Positions 23,225 through 35,482 of a stretch of DNA of 64,000 bases are shown in pieces; the first letter of the stretch is position 1; every line of letters begins with the position of its first letter. The stretch lies in NCBI GenBank assembly GCA_907163345.1, contig CAJQUN010000021.1, forward strand, positions 2,728,001 through 2,792,000, read 5' to 3'. The translations under genes were made by a program, and so were the position numbers. The notes beneath the pieces were generated by a model. That model ran no database searches and was not told where the DNA came from. It saw nothing but the letters and a program-made list of their open reading frames with translations. The DNA is from Haberlea rhodopensis. Taxonomy: Eukaryota > Streptophyta > Magnoliopsida > Lamiales > Gesneriaceae.

Positions 23225-26200
23225 ATGTTATGTCTGTGCATGTGTATTTACATGTACCGATAGATTCAAGTTGTACATGTTGGATAAATGTAACTGTGTT
23301 TATATCGGTGCATGTGAAATACATGCACAGATATAAACAAAATGTGAATTAATGCATGTGTATTTACATGCATCATTTTTTTATCAGAGTATTTACATGC
23401 ATCGTTAGTACATATCAAGTAAAATAATTATAAAATATATATTCAAGCCTCGCATGTTGGATAAATGCAACTAATGGTCTACCGGTGCATGTGAAATCAC
23501 ATGCACCGTTACAAACAAAATTGAATTGCTACATGTTATTTGCATGTGAACTATCGGTGTATGTATATCACATGCACCTATAGAAACAAAATTTTAATTA
23601 ATGCTTGTGTATTTACATGCATCGTTAGTACATATCAAGTAAAATCATTATAAAAGATATATTCAAGCCTCACATGTTGGATAAATGCAACTATTGGTCT
23701 ACCGGTGCATGTGAAATCACATGCACCGATAAAAAAAATTTGAATTGGTACATGTTATTTACATGCACCGGTTGATTCAAGTTGTTCATATTGTATAAAT
23801 GCAACTTTGTTTTATGCTTGTGTATTTACATGCATCGTTAGTACATATCAAGTAAAATCATCGTAAAAGATTTATTCAAGCATTGCATGTTATATAATTG
23901 CAACTAAAGGTCTATCGGTGCATGTGATTTCACCTGCACCGATAGAAAAAAATGTGAATATTTGCATGTTATTTAAATGTACCGATTGAAACCAAATGTG
24001 AATTAATGTTTGTGTATCAAGCAAAATCATTAGAAAAGTATAATGCAATTGACTTACATCGTTGGCAAGAGGTACATCAAGAAGGATTTCAGCAATATCC
24101 GATACAAATAACTTTCTGTTGGTGAATTTGTCTTTCCAGATAAGTCTCATGCACACAATCGAAGAGTCAGTGTCAAGGAAGTGTTGTTTAATTAAATTAG
24201 ACGTACCATTTTCCATGTGTCTTGTTTATATTCATCATGTAAGACTTCTCATCTGCTGTTAAGAGCTTCATAGCAGGTATTGTGGTTTGAACTTGAGCTG
24301 TCCATTATCTTTTTTCGCCTTCCCTTTTTGTTTATTGTCGCTGACGAAATCATCATCTCTCAGCTCTAGATCTATGGGATCATTAGTTGTACCTTTGTCT
24401 TTCAGACTTTGTATTGATTCCACTTCTGCATACTTTTTTTCTCCCTCTTTGTCGTTTTTCTTGGTCCTCTTTGCCTTCCTTTTATCAGGGTATATGTGGT
24501 ACATCTCCATTTTTTGCTGCTTGTCCACCCTTTTCTTGATCATCTTGACAAGGGATGTTTGTTCTTGCTTTTCTTTAAAGATCTGTTCTTGTTATTCATT
24601 AATGATGAAGGAGGCAGCTTTGACATTGAGAAGCTCATTTTTCATTGAATTACTCTCATCATGTTCTTGTTATTCATTAATTGCGGTGTTGGAATTGTTT
24701 CTTGCTCATGATAAAAGGAATCAATAATGTTCTTCAGTTCTGTTATTTCATTGTCCTTTGTCATGAGCGTCGCCTTCATTTCTCTCTGTTACAAGTAATG
24801 CAGCTTGAAGAATTTCTTGGGCTTGTGTGGCATCAAGTTCATTCTTTTCTTCAGACAGATTGGCGACATTTTCTTCGTTCTGGGTTAGTTCCTCATCAAT
24901 AGCTACATCCACCATATTGCCCTCCATTTCAATGTATTCATCATTGAATATATTTTCCTCTGTACTTTGTTGCTTCAATTTCATGAGGACTCCGGCAATG
25001 GTGGAGTCCGATGTTGTCAAATATTCAGCTGCTTTTATGTTTGCATTCAAATCGGGAAGTTGATATGTCATTGGAGATTTTGTAGCACAAGCAATGGGTT
25101 TATTCAGCATTTCATCTTTATCAACAGAAACTTGCAGATGTTTTTTTACTATCTGCAATTGAATTTTTGCAAGTCTAGTTAAATTGCATGCACCAGCATA
25201 GTTTCGTTGCATGCACCAGCGTAGTTAAATTGAATGAACTATCAGTGCATGTATATCATGCATCGATAGAAACAAAATGATAATTAATGCTTGTGTATTT
25301 ACATGCATCGTTAGTACATCTCAAGTAAAATAATTATAAAATATATATTCAAGCCTCACGTGTTGGATAAATGCAACTAATGGTCTACCGGTGCATGTGA
25401 AATCACATGCACCGATAGAAAAAAATGTGAATTTGGTGCATGTGTATTTACATGCACCGATTGATTCAAGTTGTTCATGTTTGATAAATGCAACTTTGTT
25501 TTATGCTTGTGTATTTACATGCATCGTTAATACTTATCAAGTAAAATCATTATAAAGATTTATTCAAGCATCGCATGTTATATAATTGCATCTAAGTAGA
25601 TTGGAGCATGTGATATCACATGCACCAGTCTACTTAAATTGCATATTCCAGTATAATTAAATTGCATACACCAGTATAGTTAAATTGCATGCACCAGCAC
25701 AAGTTAAATTGCATGCACCAGCGTAGTTAAAGTGCATGCATCACAGCACCAGCATAGATAAATTGCATGCACAGTCTACTTAAATTGCATGCACCATCAT
25801 AGTTAAATTGCATGCACCAATATAAGTTAAATTGCATGCACCAGTCTACTTAAATTGCATGCACCAGTATCGAAAAATTGCATGCACCAGCACAAGTTAA
25901 ATTGCATGCACCAGCATAGTTAAATTGAATGTACAATAAACTTACATAATCATGGGCGAGCTCTTTGATGTCAATGTTTTGAATCATTTTGCAAAAATCC
26001 TCAAGATTCCACTTAAGGAACCTTGGGATAAGGTTGGGCTGGACTTGATTTATGAGCTCTGTCCTCTCACATAACCAATACTGCAAAGTATATAGAATCG
26101 ATGTTATTATAAAAATATGAAGAAATAATTGTTGTTTAAAGATTCATTATAAATACTTCTTACAGGTAGTAATAGAACACAGCCAGAGTGTTTTTCAGAG

Positions 26201-28260
26201 TCAGGCTGCATCAGGCTGTTGAGCAATGTATTCAATATGTGTTTGGACCAATCGTAGCTGCAAATCATGTCCAGGTCCTCAACAACCGATGTGTACGCCC
26301 ATGGAATGTTCGATGATTTTGTTGATATGAAAAAGGCTGCAAGAATGTATAGAGTCTCCAAACGAGAAACATCATTGACATCAGTATCAATGTTGCTTTG
26401 TGCCTTTATTTTCAATTTTTTGTAGATTAAACTCTTGCTCATCCTTATGCCTTTTTTATCTCTTTTCTTTTCTGGAAAGCATCTATATAAGAATTCCGTA
26501 CGTTTATAATCCTGAAGCTGCATGCCAATGTCTTCTTTACCATCTCGTATTCCAAAGAGTATACACACATCATTTGTCTTGATTTTCATTGTATATAATC
26601 CGAATGTGAAATCTTGAGATTTTCTGTTGAAGCAGCCAATGATGTCTTTTACTAATATGTCACGCTTTTTGCAATGATCAAGGACAATTATGTTGGAAAA
26701 AATGGAGTTCAGTAAAGGCCAGAACGGTGTCTTCATTAACACTCTGATGTGAACTTGACTGAGTTCAAGTGCCTTTATCTCTGTTATAACTGCCTGTAGG
26801 TTTGCCCGATATGTGTTTGTTTATTCCATTTTTTTTGTAATTTCTTCTGAGTTTGGTGATGGAGGTGTAACCGAGAGAAAATTTTATGTTAGTTAAAAAA
26901 CTAAAACAATGAATTTATTAAATCGAGTTCATCGGTGCATGTAGATAGTCTGTCGGTGCATGTTAATGCGGTGTTAATACTGTGTTTTTTTATCGGTGTA
27001 TGTAAATACATGCACCGATAAAAAAACAAAAAATATGAATTAATGCTTGTGTATTTACATGCATCTTTTAGTACATATCAAGTAAAATCATAAATAAAGA
27101 TATATTCAAGCCTCGCATGTTGGATAAATGCAATTAAAGAACTATCGGTGCATGTATATCACATGCACCGATAGAAACAAATGTCAAATATTTACATGTT
27201 GGATAAATGCAATGTTTTTATATCGGTGCATGTATTATACACATGCACCAATAGAAACCAACTGTGAATTAATGATTGTGTATTTACATGCATCGTTAGT
27301 ACATATCAAGTAAAATCATTATAAAATATTTATTCAAGCATCATATGTCGATAAATGCAACTAATGGTATACCGATGCATGTGAAATCACATGCACCGAT
27401 AGAAAAAAATGTGAAATGGTGCATGTGTATTTACATGCACCGATACATTCAAGTAGTTCATGTTGGATAAATGTAACTGTTTTTTCGGTGCGTGTATTAT
27501 ACACATGCACCAATAAAAACAAACTGTGAATCAATGCTTGTGTATTTACATGCATTATTAGTACATATCAAGTAAAATCATAATTAAAGATATATTCAAG
27601 CCTCACATGTTGGATAAATGCAATTAAATAACTATCGGTGCATGTATCACATGCACCGATAGAAACAAATGTCAAATATTTACATGTTGGATAAATGCAA
27701 TGTTTTATATCGGTGCATGTATTATACACATGCACCGATAGAAACCAACTGTGAATTAATGATTGTGTATTTACATGCATCGTTAGTACATATCAAGTAA
27801 AATCATTATAAAAGATTTATTCAAGCATCATATGTCGATAAATGCAACTAATAGTATACCGGTGCATGTTCACATGCACCGATAGAAAAAAATGTGAATT
27901 GGTGCATGTGTATTTACATGCACCGATACATTCAAGTAGTCCATGTTGGATAAATGTAACTGTTTTTTTCGGTGCGTGTATTACACACATGCATCAATAG
28001 AAACAAACTGTGAATCAATGCTTGTGTATTTACATGCATCGTTAGTACATATCAAGTATGTACACATATGTAACACTTTAGCATAAAAAACTAAAAAGAT
28101 GTTCCATTGGTCTCAATTTGTTCATGCACTGTTAATACAACAGACTAAGATTTTAAAAAAGTTGGCGTATGTAATATAAATGCAAGATCAGAGTTTATCG
28201 TTGCATGTTAATTACATGCACCGATAGACTCATGTTACTTTAGAATAGAAAACTAAAAAC
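23225..28260. repeat. Palindrome-rich tandem satellite, block 2 (in ULP1-like introns)
   Basis: Same unit as block 1. The phrase TCGTTAGTACATATCAAG or a close variant recurs near 23402, 23622, 23835, 25309, 25524, 27060, 27290, 27550, 27780 and 28035, giving a period of about 213-245 bp within runs. Between them lie hairpins such as CGGTGCATGTATCACATGCACCG. At 25590-25925 the unit degenerates to a short repeat of TTAAATTGCATGCACCAG. The repeats are broken by the peptidase exons, so they sit in the introns. Confidence 0.85.
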
Positions 28261-28335
28261 ATTTCTTAATGCGATGTTAATAAGGTATTCAATAGTACTA
28301 ATGCATTATAGATACAATCACTTATAGTAACACAC

Positions 28336-28415
28336 AAATAGTTTAATATGTGAAAACCCTAGATTAATGATTACCAAATAGTTTAATATGTGAAAACCCT
28401 AGATTAATGATTACC
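28336..28415. repeat. 40-bp direct duplication over a splice donor
   Basis: The 40 bases ending at the exon 1 donor of the ULP1-like gene occur twice in tandem (28336-28375 and 28376-28415). This leaves two consecutive copies of the donor context GGTAATCATTAATC on the minus strand. Confidence 0.85.
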
Positions 28416-28654
28416 AGATTTTGGAGTATCTTTTTTCTTTCCCTTGTTGTTTGTTGGTGGTTTGGTTTGAGGAATATTATTTGATTTTGGAGCCATATTA
28501 TTAGGTTTTCGCCTCAGAAGGATCGACAAAATTACAGTAAAATACTTGTACGATTTCGATGAATTTTTTGAAAACTTATAGGAATCTTTGAACGATTTCG
28601 ATGAAAATGGTGGAGGAATGACTGGAAATTTTTTTAGCGTTGAAGAAGAAGAGA

Positions 28655-30999
28655 TGTGAGACCCCGATATCTCAAGATACTAATAGGTGCGATTAAGAGA
28701 ACTAAGCATTTCAATATCAGAGTATTTAATCGTGTTGACATTTTGAGCTTACAGTTCAAATGTACCCATAAAATTTTCAACAGATAATAGTTACATTTCT
28801 CAAAACAATAGGAGTGACACTATAGTTCTACTCTACTACTTGTAGAGACTACGCATAAAAACTCTGTCCTGCTATTGTAGTAGCACTCCTTACAGCTCAA
28901 AGTATCAGCCCCGACCCTAGTTCTCCTTAGCAAAAGCACCTACAAAGACAACCCCCAACACATGAGCACATAGCTATCCATATACAACACAATATGAATA
29001 CGTAAGGCGTAAATGCATAATCATAAATACAAAACACTTCCTGTATTTTCATCGCATTTACAATGCCCATTGGTTGTCCATGTACCACAATTCATAATCA
29101 AAACACTATATGAATCTATGGCTTCACTAATAAATGTCATGACATATCATCTCTTTTTCTTGAGTCAGTCATCATCAGTTACTTTAATGCTTCTTCGCTT
29201 TACAATCTCAAAACAAGCGGTATCTCATCCTCGCTTCTTCATACTAGCGGTATCTCATCATCGCTTAGTATGGTATACCCCGCCTCCATGTGCAAGTGAG
29301 CCTCCCCCCTCCCGCTTCACATTTTTAGCGGTCAAGCGTAAGCATTAAACCTTCACTGTGATCACCCCTGACTCGTGGAATACACCTCTTTATTCCACAT
29401 CACAATATGCAACAACAATGGATAATAACATGTATCAACTCTTAATGCATCACATTGCATTCATCATGTGTCAAACAGACAAACATAAGTACATGTTACC
29501 GTTGGGATGCCCGTAGTCGCTTACGTACCTTTCCAAAATGTAGTGTGTGGTGGGACTCTATCCCCTGCGTTGTGTAGCCGTCTGTGAAGGCTCTACACCA
29601 GTGTACAACACAATATTAGATGCCAATTTATGATCCAAAATCAAAAATCCAACAAAATATCAATATTTCAAAATTTTGGCTCTGGCGATCGATCGCTACC
29701 ACTTGGCGATCGATCGCCAAACTCCACTGTCCCATGGCGATCGATCGCGCCATTCATGGCGATCGATCGCGTGCCTTTGATTTTGGCTACTGGACCTCGG
29801 CGATCGATCGCGCCATTTGTGGCGATCGATCGCCACATGGTCTGTGCGCGACATTTTCCAGAATGCTCAACACTGATTTTCACACCTTTCATTCTAACAA
29901 TGTAAGACATACAACATGCCTAAACAAACATTCTAGTAGCTACAATACACTATCCTGAGTGTAATCATACAAGATATATATCCCAACCACAAACCCACAT
30001 GCATTAAAAGCACCCTATAACATCAGTACTCAACCAACTTTTTCGAAAAACAGAGCATTGTCTTCCTGCCCAGATTTTTTGAGTACCCACTTTCAAGCAA
30101 TGAAATCTACCACATAAGTCATGAATATTGCTCGAATAAAAATGCCAAAGGCTTCACAAAACTACCATGCATATTTTCACATCAAAGGTTTACCCTAAAA
30201 CCCATCTAACATGCATAATATCACCTCCTCAAAATCACTCACAGTCCACATTTTCCAGAAAAACAGGGCATACTCTTACCCAGATTTCCGAACACCCTAC
30301 TTTACATGCTTATTTCCTCAACATAAAACATGTAAAATACATAAGGAAAAATACTGAGAGTTACATAACAACACCATGTAAGCATTTAAATCGAAGGTTT
30401 TAAGAAACCTAAGCTAACATGCCATTTTTCATACCAACAAAAGTATGAACTCAACAACTAAATTTCAAACCCAGAAATGGTTTCTCACCCCTTTTTGCTC
30501 CGATTTTTGGAAGCTTTCCAGGCAACAAAAATGGTGGATCTCCTTCTTTTCTCACTTATCAGGTGTTGGACGAAATATGGGAGAGAATTGGAGGTGTTCC
30601 AGCTATGACAAGGTGGAGTGGGAGATGGGGCAAGGGGCATGGGCAAGCAGCTGCAGCTGGCAGCAGGGCATGGGTCAAGGGGGGTGGTTGGGTGGTGGGT
30701 TATGTGATGTGTTATGTTTTGGTCCCGGTATTTAGCACGATGTATTAAAATATCCTCACATGATATTTTATAGTATTTTCTAAATAAAATACTTCAACTC
30801 CCATTTAAAAATGATTTACCAAAACAAACAACACACACCCCAAATAATAATGCCACAACCCCAAAATCCCAACATATAACACATGCACTCTCACATGCAT
30901 TTTCCAATATTATTAATTCAACACAAGAATTAATACCATAATTTTCACAACAATGATTAATGTTTAAAAATAACACCTAATCATTTCGGGGATATCACA
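28655..30999 (-). mobile_element. Gypsy solo LTR with AGAGA target duplication
   Basis: On the minus strand the segment starts TGTGATATCCCCGAAATG, close to the Tekay-like LTR start at 7868, and ends TCTCACA. Flanks are AGAGA on both sides (28650-28654 and 31000-31004). Inner landmarks match the Tekay-like LTR in the right order: GGTACGTAAGCGACTACGGG near 29500-29535, GCGATG..GATACCGCT repeats near 29210-29290, and a CGATCGATCG cluster at 29685-29833. No internal sequence is present, so LTR-LTR recombination probably removed it. The site is about 150 bp upstream of the ULP1-like start codon. Confidence 0.85.
29685..29833. repeat. Cluster of GCGATCGATCGC palindromes in solo LTR
   Basis: Six perfect copies of the 12-bp palindrome GCGATCGATCGC occur in 149 bp with different sequence between them. 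The position inside the LTR is comparable to, though not the same as, the cluster in the Tekay-like LTRs. Confidence 0.95.
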
Positions 31000-31004
31000 A
31001 GAGA

Positions 31005-33281
31005 AGCGATGATTTGAACAAGAAAGTTTTCGACGATGAATGTAAAGGAAGAAGGCGAGGGTAATTTAATAATTTACGCTCAATCGTACTTAAATGAAAG
31101 GCAAATAATTTGATAGATTGGACCAAAAAATCTATTATGTTTTGATACCGGCCCGAAATTTTTCCTAAAATTAAATCAAAATCAAACCTCACGCCTTCCC
31201 CAGTTCCCCCTCTTTCAAACGCTGAAATCTCGCTGCCATCACCGAATCTCGCTTCGAATCAGTGATGGAAGGTGAGCCAATCCCACCACACCCCCTATTA
31301 GGTCTCTACCAGCCATGATCTGAATGAAAACCATCGGTATTCACCCAATAACGGACCGAAAACTTTTCTGTCGGAACACCACCACCTCACCCACTAACCG
31401 ACTCACCGTCCTGTACCAGCCACCCACCTGTCACCTCCGCACGGTCGCCGGAACTCGCGTGAGAAGCACGTAGGTCGCGCACGCGGGCTGGTTGAGACAC
31501 CCGTTCGAATCGATTGATTTGCTCCAGACCCGAACCACTGCACCCACACTCTTCCCCACACACCACCAAACGTCCCATCAATAGCCATCGTCATCCCAGA
31601 CGCCAAGGTCGTCAGAATTTTTAAGGAGAAAGTTTCGGGTCTGAAACTGCTGAACAAAGGTGATCCTCAAAATAGATTTCAACCCTCTTTCCCGACATTT
31701 CTTCGGTATAAAATCTTCTCTGCCTCTGTGCTGGTGATTTTGATATGGTTTATGTTAACTAAAGTGGCTTAATGTCTTATATTTTTTTAGCAATTGCAAT
31801 TCATATTAACTACAAAGTCATCCACAGTATGTATTGAGTGTCTTTGCTACATAGGTCTATTTGGTGCTCTCCTATAATAAAAACGATTTGACACCGCGAA
31901 AGAGTAGTTAAATGCAATTCATGATTCAGTATATGACGATTTTTTATGGTTAGTTTCAGCATTATAGAAAAATGTAAGGATTTGTTTTTATTTGTCCAGA
32001 TTCAATATTTCTTAGTTATTTATAAGCTAGTGTGTCAAATCAAATATGTTATTCTGCTCAAATATATCCTTTCTAATTCTTTTCTGTTGCATATAATTGT
32101 GTCCAATTATCTATATCCATGTGTTTGCCAAACTATAAGGATAAACGATCTGGAAAATGCTAGATGAACACGTAAACCGCCTTAGTTCTTAAGCATACAG
32201 CAGCGATATTTGAAATTGTGTATGTTTACCATGTATCTGTTTCTGGGTTTTGAATAGACCATCTAGCAGAGATTGTGATAGTTAAAACGAAGAATATTAA
32301 ACATTTAGACAAATTAATTGAATATTATTTTAATAATATTGCAATATGTGATAGGAAATCCTCGATACATTTGGAGAATTGATGGGAAAGTTTATAGCTC
32401 GAACAATTTAGGAAGCTTTAAGGTACGTAAATGGAGTTGCATTTTCCGCAAATTAATGTAAGTATTTTCTGTTATTTTGGAATGTTTTGGAATAGTAAGC
32501 ATGCGAAGTACTTTTGAAAAATGATTTTTGATAAATATATGATTTTCTGAAAAATGGTTTTTGAATAGCCTTTTGTTGTGTGTAGAAAACTATTTAGAGA
32601 TGACATATCTGTTTTGATTCGATGAATTGATTTAAGGTTGTGAACGGATGACGTTCTTTACTTTGTCTGTCTCGCTTGCGACGAGGGTAAAAACACACAC
32701 ACTTTCGGCTCGTTGGCGACAAGAATAAATAAACGCATTCTGTTTTGGCCAAAGGCGGAAAGGGTATAATATCTGCTAATACCCTTCTGGCAGGTATAGT
32801 CTGGGATGATAACATCGTGTCATCTTCTTATTTGAGTATGCATGTGTCTCATTACACCGTGACTATTATGTGGCTATCGTATGATAGCCAGATTAGCCTA
32901 TGCGTATGAAAGTATTTTGGCTTAGATTAGCCTATAATTGTGAAAGTTATTTTGATATGAAAATGTATATTTTTCGGCACATTATGGAAAAATGATGATT
33001 TTACTGCTTTTGTCAAATATTTTACTATACTTACTATAAAATATTGCAACTCACATTTACCTATATGTGACATATTACAGATAGTGTCAAAGGCATAGAT
33101 AGGATGAATGGGGAGCATATTTAGAAGAGTAACGAAATTTGACTTAACTAAGATTGTCGTTTTATTGTTTTATACAATATTATTCTGATTTTAGTTTGCA
33201 TATGTGATTTGAGTTTCATTTCTGTTTGGGAATAGTTATTGATTTAGTAGCTTATTTTGGATTTGAGATTCATTTTGTTTT
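31005..33281. other. No gene seen; possible diverged Gypsy LTR
   Basis: No coding sequence is recognised. Parts resemble the Gypsy LTRs in layout: a CTTTAAGGTACGTAAATGG phrase at 32410-32430 (compare GGAATTAAGGTACGTAAGAG in the Tekay-like LTR), a block around 32650-32770 rich in CGACGAGGG and CGTTGGCGACAAG, and an AACTCACATTTACC phrase near 33050. I found no paired ends or target duplication, so the call is weak. The first 60 bases continue the sequence flanking the solo LTR. A 31200-31650 GC-richer stretch shows open frames on the minus strand that I cannot assign. Confidence 0.25.
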
Positions 33282-33475
33282 GGGAATAATTATTGATGTA
33301 GAATTGATGGATTTTAAGTTAGCCACGGGGTGCAATTATTAAGGGGAGATTTTACCTATTTTTTTAGAAGCCAAAGTAATGGGAATAATTATTGATGTGG
33401 AATTGATGGATTTTAAGTTAGCCACGAGATGCAATTATTAAGGGGAGTTTTTATCCATTTTTTAGAAGCCAAAGT
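33282..33475. repeat. 99-bp tandem duplication
   Basis: Two copies start GGGAATAATTATTGATGT at 33282 and 33381 and end AGAAGCCAAAGT. They differ by a few substitutions and indels. No coding function is seen. Confidence 0.9.
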
Positions 33476-35167
33476 CAAAGCTATTAAGTCAATGCATGTT
33501 AGCTTATTATAAATTGGAATGTTTTTGCTAAAAACAATTTCAAATAAATAACTAAATTTTTAATTGAGTATAAGAGTGAAGTCTTGTGTTCAAGCAATTG
33601 AACACGGCGGGCAACCCGTTAATACAACAATACATCAACTTTATTTTTTTAAATATATTTTAAAATTAAATGAGTGATAAAAATTGTGTTATCAAATTTT
33701 TATGTGTTTTTTACAAAAAATAGATAAAGAAAATCAAACATAATATTATTGCTATGGGTACGAGGGCAAAAAGTACCATTTAATCATAATTACAATCAAA
33801 TCCTAATCATTCAAAGCAAATATACGGTCATTCATCCATCATTATTCCATATGTTATCCAATTATAGTAATGATAAATATAACTTATCAATATAATCTTA
33901 TAATTACTAGCCCAAAATGATGACAATGCATATTGAAACTGTCTTCTATAAACCGATACTAAAAGCATATTTTAGTTTCAGTTGCAAAAATGGAATCGAA
34001 ACTGAGTTCCACAACCAGAATTGTAAATTGTAGAGCAATTCGGTTTCGATTTCACATTTGATAAGAATCTGTAAGGTTGATTTCAAAACTGGAACTGTCA
34101 CACGTGAACTGTAGTGAAAACTATTGGTTGAAGCGTTTATCAAGAAAAGATTCAATCTTTCAACTCAAGAACACCTACAAATGCGTGTTGCGCACAGACA
34201 GAAAAAAACATAGGGATTTTTTTAGCAGTGGAAAATCACGTGGAGCAACCCCGGGAAGATAAAAACCATTTACCAGTGAAGTTTCATGATTTTATATGCA
34301 TCCATGATATAATGATTTTATATGCTTGAAGTTTCATGATTTTATTTTTCTTCTATTGCATAGTTTTCGATTATTTCCTTGATATAATGTTCCTCCGGTT
34401 TTCTTTCACCAGATGACCTGATTTTAATATGCATAATCAATATTTCTTTGTTATATGATAAAGATAGTTATATGGATAAATGAGCTTTAATTTTTTTTTG
34501 TGCCTAGTCATCTTTTTATTTTTTTGCTTTGTATTTATTTGAAATGTGCAATTACCTTATTTGTCGATTCATCTTTAGTCTTTGTACCAATTGAGAAGGA
34601 TCGGTGATTTATTAGTAAATAACAATTGATCTACTTACATACTTACCCTTGAACAACTGAGCATCAACTGTTTGCTAAAGGCTTGAACAACTGAGCATCA
34701 ACTGTTTGCCCCAGGAAAGAAATAGGACTGGAGAAACCCAAAAAAGAATATCAAGTGAGCAAAAACTCCAATCCAGTTTCCATTTCATAATGTTTGTCCA
34801 CAACCTTTGATTGATTCATTCTATTTGGTGATATGTGAATAGCAGTCGATGCAGTTGCTATCAATGTTTTGATATTTTTTTTATTAGAGATGATGTTGGC
34901 AGTGCTTTAAAGGAGATAACGATCTGTTACTTGAAATGGAAGGGAATGGGAGGAATTTAATCAAAATTTGAAAATAGAGCAGATAACCGATAGGTGAAAC
35001 AAAACCAAATCAAATGCACATTTTGTTGTGGCTTTGAACTGGACTATTGCTAATTTGTTAGGATGCCCTTTCTGACTGTTTACTTGTGTATTTTGCTGAG
35101 ATTGGTATCAAGTCATGACCTGAAATGGGCCTTTTCAATTTGGACATTATTTGATTAATTAATGAAA
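33476..35167. other. Intergenic, no gene recognised
   Basis: AT-rich sequence between the 99-bp duplication and the 22-bp repeat. Short open frames near 33946-34262 on both strands show no recognisable motif. Nothing else is seen. Confidence 0.5.
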
Positions 35168-35255
35168 GACCATAGAAAAGGTTGAATAAGACCATAGAAA
35201 AGGTTGAATAAGACCATAGAAAAGGTTGAATAAGACCATAGAAAAGGTTGAATAA
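35168..35255. repeat. 22-bp tandem repeat, four copies, upstream of PIG-M
   Basis: Four perfect copies of a 22-bp unit starting GACCATAGAAAAGGTTGAAT lie at 35168, 35190, 35212 and 35234. The array ends about 230 bp before the PIG-M start codon, so it lies in the promoter or 5' untranslated region. Confidence 0.95.
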
Positions 35256-35482
35256 GTGGAGACGTTTTCATGTGCAATGCATATTAGTTCGCGGCAATTT
35301 CTCCATCCTCATCCTGAATTACCAACAGCGTTGATATTTTGGGCATCCTCTTTTCTGCAGATAACCCAAGCAGCATGTCAGATGGACCACGACAATGTTC
35401 TCCGCTACTGCATGGCTAGTTGTATTGTTGAGCATTAAGAATAGAAATTGTGGTGGTGGTTAATTTGCTCAATGTATTAGCT

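Larger units (their letters stand above)
23070..28496 (-). pseudogene. ULP1-like gene, upstream exons (5' part)
   Basis: Read on the minus strand. Exon 1 is 28496-28415: ATG, a short basic start MAPKSNNIPQTKPPTNN, then donor GTAATC. A large exon at 26793-26164 (acceptor CTACAG, donor GTAAGA) joins 26080-25946 (acceptor TTTGCAG, donor GTAAGT) in phase 0. Their product resembles the DUF1985 or plant-mobile-domain-like region upstream of ULP1 in transposon-borne genes (WAYTSVVEDLDMI, then YWLCERTELI). An acidic exon starts at 25152 and a Lys-rich part lies at 24543-24268. Further fragments lie at about 24190-24040 and 23221-23070, the last ending ...VFNIMCW before GTAATA. Frames between 24.75 and 24.04 kb do not connect, so this copy is degenerate. 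The exon count is not certain. Confidence 0.65.

Noticed and set aside
24287..24727. 146-codon plus-strand frame rich in Ser, Leu and Cys
   Set aside because: Opposite strand of the Lys/Glu-rich exon of the ULP1-like gene; low-complexity complement.
29620..29958. 112-codon frame in the solo LTR
   Set aside because: It reads through the palindrome cluster and has no recognisable motif; the solo LTR call explains the region.
31403..31657. Minus-strand frames in a GC-richer stretch as a gene
   Set aside because: No motif, no conserved start, no partner exon; two overlapping frames are open because of base composition.
35256..35438. 60-codon frame just upstream of PIG-M as a small upstream gene
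   Set aside because: No recognisable motif and immediately 5' of the PIG-M start; more likely 5' untranslated sequence.
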